A stretch of DNA of 9,584 nt from JAHRVQ01 sp046290215 (GCA_046290215.1 JBKAGC010000139.1:1-9584), one strand, 5' to 3'; numbered from the stretch's first letter, positions 1 to 6,590 are shown. Translations and numbers: made by a program. Notes: generated by a model from the letters alone, not told the origin.

Positions 1-1094
1 TCACCAACAATACAAAGCTGCCGATTACCCCTGCGGTCGCGAATGGTAAAGGTCGCGCCAATGGTTGGAATGCTGTGTACCGTCGTGTGGGGCTGAATGC
101 CCAGGCCGTAGTAATTCAAGGTTTCGCCGGCTTTGACTTCAGTGAGTAGGAAGTGCTCCTTGATCACCTCAGTTTTCCACCCTAGCTGACACGCGAGCTT
201 TTCCATGGCCATGTTGTAAATCTCAATGGTTGAGATGACCTCAACCCGATGAGGCATCAGCATGAGGGGGAACATGGCGCAATGATCGTCGTGCAAATGT
301 GTCAGAAACACTGAGGATATCTGGTTTTTGGATATACCCCTGGCATATAGGTGGTTATCCAAAAACGGGATCGAATCGATCAGCATGTATTCGCCGTTGT
401 AGCACAGGGCGAGACCAGTACAGGGCTCGTCAACGCTAAACCCGGATGCGCCGCCAAGGACTTCGACACCCAGCTTGACGAGGCCGCCAGGGACGTAGTC
501 TTTATTGACGCTGTAGGGTGGGGCAATATTCACATCCAGTGGAATGTCGCATTGAACCGCGCCCTGGCTGTTACTGAATTTGTATTGATCAACCCCTGTA
601 TGGTCGATTTGTAACGTTCCTACCTGAGCGCGCCCGGCGTTGAAAGGGATAATCTCGAAAAAACCTTCTACAGGAATTGGTACGCCATCAGCGTCTGCCA
701 CGGCAAGGGCATGAGATACGGCGAGCCATTCTTCTTTAAGTTCGGACTCAGTACCCCAGCGATCTAATTCTTCGCGGGTTGGGCCCATCAAAGTGAGGCG
801 CAGCAGGCGTAATGCCTGGCTAATATCAGCTTCTTCGCCCACCAGCTTGATCTTGCGGCCCTCTGCGAGCCCCTGCGCCACAAATAGGAAGAAGTAAAAA
901 GGGAATTCAAGATTGTTCAGCAAGGAACCATCTTTTTCTTTGACGTCAGTAATCAGCATGGCGTCAAAATGCTTGATGTTATTGAGGAGTAAGCTCTTCA
1001 ATACCTCTGGTGGTTGCCCCAGTAAAACAACAGTTTTGTCATCCTGTACAACTCTACTTGCCTCGGCAGGCGCTAATACAGTTGGTCTAGCCAT
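1..1094 (-). CDS. MBL-fold metallo-hydrolase, 3' end outside the window
   Basis: The minus-strand reading frame is open from ATG at 1094 to the left edge (364 complete codons, no stop), so only the N-terminal part is visible. The metallo-beta-lactamase signature THLHDDH lies at residues 265-271 (HxHxDH, metal-binding). A downstream metal-ligand candidate is His340 (TVHSIP), and the window cuts the protein at CIVG plus a codon starting GA, where the metal-bridging Asp of the fold would sit. The MBL core seems to begin near residue 205, so about 200 residues precede it. They contain a stretch near 28-85 that looks like a degenerate first half of an MBL domain. The family resembles RNase Z/class II phosphodiesterase-like MBL hydrolases; the substrate cannot be told. 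No strong Shine-Dalgarno precedes 1094, and an in-frame ATG at 1142 is an alternative start adding 16 residues. It is divergent from the acyl-CoA dehydrogenase operon. Confidence 0.8.
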   Translation of the reverse strand, partial: MARPTVLAPAEASRVVQDDKTVVLLGQPPEVLKSLLLNNIKHFDAMLITDVKEKDGSLLNNLEFPFYFFLFVAQGLAEGRKIKLVGEEADISQALRLLRLTLMGPTREELDRWGTESELKEEWLAVSHALAVADADGVPIPVEGFFEIIPFNAGRAQVGTLQIDHTGVDQYKFSNSQGAVQCDIPLDVNIAPPYSVNKDYVPGGLVKLGVEVLGGASGFSVDEPCTGLALCYNGEYMLIDSIPFLDNHLYARGISKNQISSVFLTHLHDDHCAMFPLMLMPHRVEVISTIEIYNMAMEKLACQLGWKTEVIKEHFLLTEVKAGETLNYYGLGIQPHTTVHSIPTIGATFTIRDRRGNRQLCIVG

Positions 1095-1187
1095 TGGCGA
1101 TCTGTACTTTTTGTTTGAGCGTAAGTGTAACCAAATGGTCATAGCGAAGAAAGCATCAGGTTTGTAGGAATTTTGTGAGTGCCCGGA

Positions 1188-1216
1188 TTAACTTTGCGCA
1201 GTGAAACGCCTACAAT
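1188..1216 (+). promoter_or_regulatory. Candidate sigma70-type promoter of the acyl-CoA dehydrogenase operon
   Basis: TTAACT (1188-1193, 4 of 6 to the -35 consensus) is followed after exactly 17 bp by TACAAT (1211-1216, 5 of 6 to the -10 consensus). Transcription would begin near 1223, leaving a leader of about 50 nt before the ATG at 1276. Position and orientation fit the operon. This is read by eye only. Confidence 0.45.
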
Positions 1217-1230
1217 CGATTGCTGAAACG
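1202..1230. promoter_or_regulatory. Possible operator: palindrome flanked by direct repeats over the -10 region
   Basis: A perfect 10-bp palindrome, CAATCGATTG (1213-1222), overlaps the candidate -10 box and the predicted transcription start. It is flanked by two copies of TGAAACG (1202-1208 and 1224-1230), 22 bp apart start to start, about two helical turns. Such placement is typical of a repressor site. No regulator gene is visible in the window, so the binding protein is unknown. Confidence 0.3.
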
Positions 1231-1275
1231 ACCGTTAATTCATCTTGTTAAACCCAGAAAAAGAGTGTTTGAAGA

Positions 1276-2430
1276 ATGAGTGCAGCAGCCCAACTTGATG
1301 CAGCCGAAAAAGATTTATTCCGCGACAGTGTCGCAAAGTTTCTTGAAAAAGAAGTGGAGCCCTATTACGACACCTGGGAAGACGAGGGTTTGTGGCCCCG
1401 TGAGCTTTGGAACAAAATGGGGGAAAACGGTTTTCTCTGTGTGGATATGCCAGAAGCCTACGGCGGTTTTGGTGCCTCATTTGAGTTGAGTTGTGTCGTG
1501 GCAGAGGAAATATCGCGAGCGGGTTACGGCGCGCTGGCTTCCGGTGTTTCTGTGCACTCAGATATTGTCGCGCCGTATATCAATAATCTTGGCAGCGAAG
1601 AGCAGAAGGCATACTGGATCCCCAAGATGGTGTCCGGTGAAGCAGTCGGTGCGATCGGTATGACCGAGCCAGGTGCCGGTAGTGACTTACAAGGGATGAA
1701 AACCAGCGCGCTTAAAGATGGCGATGATTATGTCATCAATGGCCAGAAAACCTTTATCACCAACGGTCAACATGCTGATGTCATTGTTCTGGCCACCAAG
1801 ACAGATCCAAAGGAGGGCGCCAAGGGCATCACCTTGTTTACAGTGGACTGCCATCTACCCGGTTTCGAAAAAGGCCGTAACCTTGAGAAAATGGGCCTGC
1901 ATTCCGGCGACACTTCCGAGCTGTTTTTTAATGACGTGCGGGTATCGCCCAGCGAAATTCTCGGCGGCGAGGGCAAGGGGTTTTACAACCTTATGAATGA
2001 GTTACCCCGTGAACGCCTGATTCTCGGAGTCGGCTGCGTCGCCGCGGCGGAAGGTATGTTGGATATGACCGTAGCATATGTTCAAGAGCGCAAGGCGTTT
2101 GGTGCCTCAGTGGCGGACTTCCAAAATACCCGCTATGTACTAGCCGACATCAAGACCGAAATTGAGTTGAACAAAGCGCTGGTAGAAAAGTATGTGCAGA
2201 AGTTCATCCAAGGCGAACTCACTAGCAGCGAGGCGTCTATTTGCAAATTAGCCTCAAGTGAAATGCAAGGTCGAGTTGCTGATCGCTGCGTGCAGTTGTT
2301 CGGTGGTTATGGCTATATGAAGGAATACAAGATTTCTCGTGCCTACCTCGATGCGAGAATTCAGCGAATTTACGGTGGTACTTCGGAGATTATGAAAGAG
2401 CTGATTTCGCGTAGCGTCGTCGGCAAGTAA
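1276..2430 (+). CDS. Acyl-CoA dehydrogenase, LCAD/isovaleryl-type
   Basis: This 384-residue FAD flavoenzyme should oxidise an acyl-CoA to the trans-2-enoyl-CoA and pass electrons to electron-transfer flavoprotein; it is cytoplasmic. The length is normal for the family. The first family signature (GMTEPGAGSD) is at 128-137 and the second (QLFGGYGYMKEYKISRAYLD) at 340-359. The C-terminal YGGTSEIMKELI (366-377) matches the long-chain enzyme rather than MCAD: where MCAD has its catalytic Glu (YEGT) there is Gly367. The likely catalytic base is Glu246 in ELPRERL (242-248), the helix-G position used by LCAD and isovaleryl-CoA dehydrogenase. The start has a purine-rich site (AAGAGTG, 1261-1267). It is the first gene of a four-gene operon, 42 bp ahead of an acyl-CoA synthetase that could supply its substrate. 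Substrate chain type is not determined. Confidence 0.95.
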   Translation: MSAAAQLDAAEKDLFRDSVAKFLEKEVEPYYDTWEDEGLWPRELWNKMGENGFLCVDMPEAYGGFGASFELSCVVAEEISRAGYGALASGVSVHSDIVAPYINNLGSEEQKAYWIPKMVSGEAVGAIGMTEPGAGSDLQGMKTSALKDGDDYVINGQKTFITNGQHADVIVLATKTDPKEGAKGITLFTVDCHLPGFEKGRNLEKMGLHSGDTSELFFNDVRVSPSEILGGEGKGFYNLMNELPRERLILGVGCVAAAEGMLDMTVAYVQERKAFGASVADFQNTRYVLADIKTEIELNKALVEKYVQKFIQGELTSSEASICKLASSEMQGRVADRCVQLFGGYGYMKEYKISRAYLDARIQRIYGGTSEIMKELISRSVVGK

Positions 2431-2472
2431 AACCTAAAACACCAAAAATAGCCTCGTGAAGAAGGAAGTGGT

Positions 2473-4017
2473 ATGCAAGTCAATATTGGGGAGTTACTGG
2501 AGCGGCGGGCCGCGCTAAGCGGTGAACATACCGCCTATGTCGACAGTGTTTCAGGAGAACGCTTAACCTTTGCCGAACTCAGTCAGCGCTGCGATGGCGT
2601 TGCTAACGGCTTACGTGAGGCGGGAGTGCGCAAGGGTGATCGCGTTGCCCTTTTGATGAACAACAGCGCTGAATTTATTGAAGCCTACTTTGCCATTGCA
2701 AAAATAGGTGCAGTGGTCGTGCCTCTAAATTGGCGTTTGGTCGCTGATGAGTTGGAGTTCATTATTAAGGATAGTGGCGCGGAGACCCTGCTTTATGGCG
2801 AGGAGTTTCTTGATCTAGCCACAGAACTCTATAGCCGTGGTGATAAGACCGACATACAGCGGTGGTATCAAGTTTCGGCAACGGGCAGTGGGGACACCTC
2901 TTTCTCTTCGGACTACCAGCAGATGCGTGATGCGAACTTGTCTGCCGCTGCAGTGAGCGGTGGTGACGACGATATGCTCTATATCATGTACACCTCCGGC
3001 ACCACGGGCTTGCCCAAAGGGGTTGTTCACACGCACACCACAACCATGTGGGCATTGCTAACCATTGGTGTTTCCATCGATGGCCGTGTGGGTGATATTT
3101 ACCTTGCGGCATTGCCTCTATTCCATGTGGGTGCCTTAACCCCGATCACCTTAAACGTCTACAACGGTAGCACGAGCGTGGTGATGCGCGAATTCAATCC
3201 GGTGCGCGCCTGGGAGCTGATCCAAGAAGAGCAGGTAACCACCGGCTTGTTGGTTCCGGCCATGTTAAATTTTATGATTCAGGTACCGGACCTACAGCGT
3301 TTTGACTATAGTTCTGTGCGGTTCTTTCAGTCCGGCGCATCGCCGCTCCCCGTCAGTCTCATTCGCCAATATGTGGATATTGGCATTGAGGTGCACCAGA
3401 TCTATGGTCTCACAGAAAGCTGCGGGCCGGCCTGCGTCATTGATGCCGATAATGCCATCAAAAAGATTGGTTCTACCGGACGCGCGTTTTTCCATACGGA
3501 TGTTCGCATTGCCAGGCCGGATGGCAGTGATTGCGATCCTGGTGAGCAGGGTGAAGTCTGGGTGCGCGGTGCCCATATTATGAAAGAGTATTGGAATAGA
3601 CCGGACGCCACAGCAGAGACTCTGGTGGATGGCTGGCTCAGTACCGGGGATGTGGCATCCATGGATGCAGAAGGTTTTGTCTATATCCAGGATCGGATCA
3701 AAGACATGATTATTTCCGGTGGCGAAAATGTTTATCCCGCGGAAATTGAAAATGTGATTCTGGGCCATCCCGGTGTCGCTGAAGTCGCGGTCATTGGTCA
3801 GCCCAGTGAACGCTGGGGCGAATCTCCATTTGCGGTGGTGGTGGCGAAAGACGCAAGCCTTACTGAAGCGGAACTTTTGCAATTCTGTGACGGTAAGCTA
3901 GCCCGATTCAAACTCCCGAAAGGAGCCGCCTTTATTGATACCATTCCTCGCAACCCCAGTGGTAAAGTATTAAAGCGCGTGTTGCGTGAAGAATTTCCAG
4001 GACCTGCACCCAGCTAA
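2473..4017 (+). CDS. Acyl-CoA synthetase (AMP-forming, class I adenylate-forming family)
   Basis: This 514-residue cytoplasmic enzyme activates a carboxylic acid with ATP to an acyl-adenylate and then to the CoA thioester. Family motifs occur in order: the phosphate-binding YTSGTTGLPK at 173-182, YGLTE at 311-315, TGD at 391-393, the hinge segment DRIKDMIISGGENVYP at 407-422, and the adenylation lysine Lys498 in PRNPSGKVLKR. The length and the ISGGENVYPAEIE segment fit medium-chain, aryl or fatty acid CoA ligases rather than the longer FATP type found later in this window. A strong Shine-Dalgarno (AAGGAAG, 2462-2468) lies 4 nt before the ATG. The stop overlaps the next start as TAATG, so the downstream gene is translationally coupled. 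Coupling with the dehydrogenase suggests that the two act on the same acid. The substrate is not predictable by eye. Confidence 0.95.
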   Translation: MQVNIGELLERRAALSGEHTAYVDSVSGERLTFAELSQRCDGVANGLREAGVRKGDRVALLMNNSAEFIEAYFAIAKIGAVVVPLNWRLVADELEFIIKDSGAETLLYGEEFLDLATELYSRGDKTDIQRWYQVSATGSGDTSFSSDYQQMRDANLSAAAVSGGDDDMLYIMYTSGTTGLPKGVVHTHTTTMWALLTIGVSIDGRVGDIYLAALPLFHVGALTPITLNVYNGSTSVVMREFNPVRAWELIQEEQVTTGLLVPAMLNFMIQVPDLQRFDYSSVRFFQSGASPLPVSLIRQYVDIGIEVHQIYGLTESCGPACVIDADNAIKKIGSTGRAFFHTDVRIARPDGSDCDPGEQGEVWVRGAHIMKEYWNRPDATAETLVDGWLSTGDVASMDAEGFVYIQDRIKDMIISGGENVYPAEIENVILGHPGVAEVAVIGQPSERWGESPFAVVVAKDASLTEAELLQFCDGKLARFKLPKGAAFIDTIPRNPSGKVLKRVLREEFPGPAPS

Positions 4018-4358
4018 TGCCCCGATACGATTATCTCTGCCCTGCCACTGGTGATGTGGTTGAAGTCACTCACTCTATCTCTGTGAAGCTAACTACCTGG
4101 GGGGAGGTGTGTGAGTATGCCTCACTGTCTCCCGGAGAAGTGGCTTTAGATGAACCGGTTGAGCGCGTGATTCTCACAGCGCCCATGGCGAACATGCCGA
4201 TTGGCGATGCCGGCATCAAGGATCTTGGATTTACTAAATTGGTCAAGCGAGATGATGGGGTTTATGAGAATGTCACACGCACAGGTACAGAAAGTCGCTA
4301 TGCAGTGGCGGGCGACCCGTCCACTATGCCTCATCTCAGCAAAAAGCTGGGTGACTAA
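4017..4358 (+). CDS. FmdB-like small protein with a degenerate zinc ribbon
   Basis: This 113-residue protein starts MPRYDYLC, the characteristic opening of FmdB-type zinc-ribbon proteins (MPxYxYxC). Those normally carry two CxxC pairs. Here each pair has lost its second cysteine: Cys8 is followed by Pro-Ala-Thr and Cys32 by Glu-Tyr-Ala. Only two cysteines remain in the protein, so tetrahedral Cys4 zinc binding as in canonical members is not possible within one chain. The rest (about 50-113) is an uncharacterised tail with Met-Pro-Ile-Gly and Gly-Phe-Thr-Lys segments. Its ATG overlaps the synthetase stop by 1 nt and its own stop directly abuts the next start, so expression is tied to the operon. 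Founding family members were called regulatory in amide metabolism, but function here is unknown. Confidence 0.75.
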   Translation: MPRYDYLCPATGDVVEVTHSISVKLTTWGEVCEYASLSPGEVALDEPVERVILTAPMANMPIGDAGIKDLGFTKLVKRDDGVYENVTRTGTESRYAVAGDPSTMPHLSKKLGD

Positions 4359-4799
4359 ATGATGTTGCGCGGGCTGGTTTTTGCGTTCACCCTGGGGCTG
4401 ACTTCAATGGCCTATGGGCAAATGTTCGTGATCGAGTTTGTACCTGCGAAGAATTGGACACCCGAGCGTAGCTACGAGAACCAACCAGGGATAAAGCCTC
4501 ATCTCGACTATTGGCAGCAGTGGTACGTGAAAGAGGTCCTACTCATGAGCGGGCCCTTTGCCGATCAATCCGGTGGTATTTTCTTGATTAAGGCAAAAAA
4601 CCGCGCCATGGCAGAACAAATGGTTGCGGACGACCCGGCGGTGAAATCTCAGTTGATTGATGCCACTGTGCGTCGCTGGCGGTTATTGTCATCTGCAATG
4701 CGGCGAGTAAAACCGATGATTATCGAGTTAGAACCAGACCAGAGCTTCAAGGTGCAAAGCGCTGATCCTGGGGCTCCGATTAATTTGCCTGGGAACTAG
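4359..4799 (+). CDS. Exported YCII-domain (YciI-like) protein
   Basis: This 146-residue protein begins with a clear Sec signal peptide (MMLRGLVFAFTLGLTSMAYG, then Gln21), with A-x-G before the likely cleavage at 20/21. The mature part is a YCII-type alpha/beta ferredoxin-like domain: His48 in KPHLDYW, the VLLMSGPFAD segment (60-69), GGIFLIKAKN (72-81) with the following helix, and the DDP motif (91-93). Typical YCII proteins are short cytoplasmic proteins whose conserved His and Asp are proposed active-site residues, so an exported version is unusual. The tail after about 117 (KPMIIELEPDQSF) is extra. It follows the FmdB-like gene with no gap, and ATG at 4362 is an equally possible start. Its last 20 bp overlap the convergent DsbA-like gene. 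No function can be assigned. Confidence 0.8.
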   Translation: MMLRGLVFAFTLGLTSMAYGQMFVIEFVPAKNWTPERSYENQPGIKPHLDYWQQWYVKEVLLMSGPFADQSGGIFLIKAKNRAMAEQMVADDPAVKSQLIDATVRRWRLLSSAMRRVKPMIIELEPDQSFKVQSADPGAPINLPGN

Positions 4800-5484
4800 C
4801 GCCAGTTCGCTCAGCAATTTCTTTTTCGATCAAGAAGTCCGCAACATCCAGCATCCGTAAGTAGCCAATCGAGCCAGTGACACGAATGTGGTACTTGCCA
4901 TTAACCACGAGGCTCGGCACGGTGGCAACTCGACTCTGGCGCGCTAATTGGTCCGCGCGGCGAATTTTCTCGTTGATGGCATTCGACGTGAAGGTACTGA
5001 CGAAAGCCGCTTCTGATACATCACCACTAGCCAGTGCCGCAGCAAAATCTCCAGGTCTGGTAAGGTTGCGTGCAGCGTCGTGGATGAGCTTAAACATCAA
5101 GCTGTGGCCATCTTCCAGCAGTCCCAATGATTCCATTGTGTAGTAAGCACGCCCAAAATTTTGCCATTGTTGATTTGCCACTGCCGGTGTTTGGATGAGT
5201 TTGACCTTATCTTTACGGGCTTCAGCCCAGGCGTGTAGCTCATCATCGAAGTTGTAGCAGTGGATACAGCCGTATGAGAAAAACTCCATCACTTCAATGC
5301 GTTTGCCGCGAATTCGGCGAGGCTCATCAAGCAGGAAGTAATGCTCTCCTTCGACAAACTCTCCGCTGTTACTGTCGGTAATCACAACGCTTGTAAAATA
5401 CAATGCAATGGCTACCACGACCACGGCGAGCCCACCGAGAAATAATTTTTGTTGTTGAAGAAACTTCTTTCTTTGGTTAGCCAT
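4780..5484 (-). CDS. Membrane-anchored DsbA-like thiol:disulfide oxidoreductase
   Basis: The chosen start (ATG at 5484, 234 residues) gives a positively charged N-terminus (MANQRKKF) followed by one hydrophobic segment at about 14-35, which would anchor the domain on the periplasmic side. The thioredoxin-fold domain has the redox motif CIHC at 73-76 within FFSYGCIHCYNF and the cis-proline loop TVPSL with Pro190, separated by a helical insertion as in DsbA. E. coli DsbA has CPHC, so Ile replaces Pro between the cysteines. The expected role is disulfide formation or isomerisation in exported proteins. An in-frame start at 5559 would add 25 residues, but a perfect -10 box lies inside that extension and an AGGT site precedes 5484, so the shorter form is preferred. 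The gene converges on the YCII gene with a 20-bp overlap and diverges from the oxidoreductase gene at 5606. Confidence 0.88.
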   Translation of the reverse strand: MANQRKKFLQQQKLFLGGLAVVVVAIALYFTSVVITDSNSGEFVEGEHYFLLDEPRRIRGKRIEVMEFFSYGCIHCYNFDDELHAWAEARKDKVKLIQTPAVANQQWQNFGRAYYTMESLGLLEDGHSLMFKLIHDAARNLTRPGDFAAALASGDVSEAAFVSTFTSNAINEKIRRADQLARQSRVATVPSLVVNGKYHIRVTGSIGYLRMLDVADFLIEKEIAERTGASSQAN

Positions 5485-5511
5485 GGTCAACCTGCTGACA
5501 AATAAAGCTGC

Positions 5512-5541
5512 ATTATAAACGTATTCGCACCGGCATGTGCC
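5512..5541 (-). promoter_or_regulatory. Candidate promoter of the DsbA-like gene
   Basis: Read on the minus strand, a perfect TATAAT (5517-5512) lies 18 bp downstream of GGCACA (5541-5536, 3 of 6 to the -35 consensus). Transcription would start near 5505, about 20 nt before the ATG at 5484. The -35 half coincides with the palindrome GGCATGTGCC (5532-5541), which may be a regulator site. Confidence 0.5.
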
Positions 5542-5563
5542 ATTGTGTAGACTGCCCAAATCC

Positions 5564-5577
5564 GGCGCAGGTGCGCC
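5564..5577. repeat. Inverted repeat GGCGCA-GG-TGCGCC, possible operator
   Basis: Two perfect 6-bp arms (5564-5569 and 5572-5577) are separated by GG. The repeat sits between divergent genes, 28 bp before the ATG at 5606. The 2-nt spacer makes it unlikely as a terminator hairpin, and no U-run follows. A regulator-binding site for the downstream oxidoreductase gene is the simplest reading, but no regulator gene is adjacent. Confidence 0.35.
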
Positions 5578-5605
5578 AAGTGATCAATAAAAAAGAGGAT
5601 ATCCC

Positions 5606-6514
5606 ATGGCAGAAACTAGAATGCCAGCATTGAGCCTGGCTGCTGTACCTGGCCGGCGCAAGGCGACCATTGAACTTGCTGTAGAAATCGAAAAACGTGG
5701 CTTTAGCGGCATCTACGGACCAAGCCTGGGGGATTCCCTGGCCCTATGTGAAGCCCTGGCTCTGGTGACAAACGAGATTACCTTTGGCACGAGTATCATG
5801 CCTATTTACTTCCGGCAGATTGCTGACTACGCGCAAACTGTGTCCTTCATTCATGAAATCTCCGATGGCCGCTTCCGCTTTGGGATTGGGGTTAGTCATG
5901 AGCCAGCTTTAAAGCAACGTGGCATTACGGGCGGGAAGCCGCTTTCGGATACCCGGGAATTTGTTTCACAGCTAAGGGATGTGCCGCGCGCCGGTGAGTT
6001 GCCACCGATTGTGCTGGCGACATTACGCAAGAAAATGATCGCGCTCTCAGAAGAAATTGGTCAAGGTATGGTGTTTGCCAATGGTGCTCGTAGCCATATG
6101 AGTGAGTCACTGGCGGTGGTATCAGACGCCGCCCGTAACAGCGATGATTTCTTTATTGGCGACATGATACCTACTTGCATTAGTGACGATATCGAAGCGG
6201 CAAAGGCTGTGAACCGCAAGACTCTGACTTCTTATGCGATGCTGCCTAACTACCGCAATTATTGGAAGGAAGCAGGATATGTGGAAGAAATGGAAGGGAT
6301 AGAAAAAGCGATTGCCGCCAAAGAGTTTGATCGTGTGCCTGAGTTTTTGACCGATAAATGGCTGGCGGATACCACCTTGTTTGGTTCCGCAAGCGATGTT
6401 CGTGAGGGCGTTGAAGCCTGGTTTGACGCGGGCATCAAGACACCTATCCTGGTGCCTTCCTCAGCGAATGGTGGCCAGATGAAAGCTTTCGAGGAATTGC
6501 TAGCGATTTTCTAA
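5606..6514 (+). CDS. LLM-class flavin-dependent oxidoreductase
   Basis: This 302-residue protein has the TIM-barrel pattern of the bacterial luciferase-like superfamily, whose members use FMN or coenzyme F420. Visible landmarks are the N-terminal strand and helix (PALSLAAV then AVEIEKRGFSGIYGPS), the ITFGTSIMPIYFR strand/loop (58-70), HEISDGRFRFGIGVSH (83-98), a hallmark of the family, and a C-terminal substrate-barrel segment GSASDVREGVEAWFDAGIK (260-278). It could be a monooxygenase or an F420-type reductase/dehydrogenase; cofactor and substrate cannot be decided from the sequence. A good Shine-Dalgarno (AGAGGA, 5594-5599) lies 6 nt before the ATG. It heads a probable two-gene unit with the methyltransferase-like gene 82 bp downstream. 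Location beside acyl-CoA genes suggests catabolic use, which is inference. Confidence 0.88.
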   Translation: MAETRMPALSLAAVPGRRKATIELAVEIEKRGFSGIYGPSLGDSLALCEALALVTNEITFGTSIMPIYFRQIADYAQTVSFIHEISDGRFRFGIGVSHEPALKQRGITGGKPLSDTREFVSQLRDVPRAGELPPIVLATLRKKMIALSEEIGQGMVFANGARSHMSESLAVVSDAARNSDDFFIGDMIPTCISDDIEAAKAVNRKTLTSYAMLPNYRNYWKEAGYVEEMEGIEKAIAAKEFDRVPEFLTDKWLADTTLFGSASDVREGVEAWFDAGIKTPILVPSSANGGQMKAFEELLAIF

Positions 6515-6584
6515 GGGCGCTTCACGGTGAAACCTTTACCTACTCGTTTGGAACATAGTGATGTCTTGGTGAGGAATGTGGTTT

Positions 6585-6590
6585 AGGAAA
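6585..6590 (+). promoter_or_regulatory. Ribosome binding site deciding the 6597 start
   Basis: AGGAAA lies 6 nt before ATG 6597. The alternative in-frame ATG at 6576 has GAGGA immediately touching it, which is too close to work. Starting at 6597 also puts the Lys-Lys of the signal peptide right at the N-terminus. Confidence 0.6.

Noticed and set aside
351..1167. Plus-strand open frames at 351-614 and 913-1167
   Set aside because: They are antisense to the MBL gene, whose minus-strand frame is continuous and carries the HxHxDH motif; their translations show no domain.
3292..3882. A 196-codon open frame on the minus strand
   Set aside because: It lies wholly inside the acyl-CoA synthetase gene, opposite its conserved hinge and YGLTE motifs, and its translation shows no recognisable domain. 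It is a shadow frame.
5485..5559. A 25-residue N-terminal extension of the DsbA-like gene starting at 5559
   Set aside because: It would place a perfect TATAAT box inside the coding region and hide the charged-then-hydrophobic anchor behind unrelated residues; ATG 5484 has a ribosome site.
6521..6531. TTCACGGTGAA palindrome after the oxidoreductase gene as a terminator
   Set aside because: The arms are 5 bp with a 1-nt centre and no T-run follows, so it is not a plausible intrinsic terminator; the next gene is probably cotranscribed.
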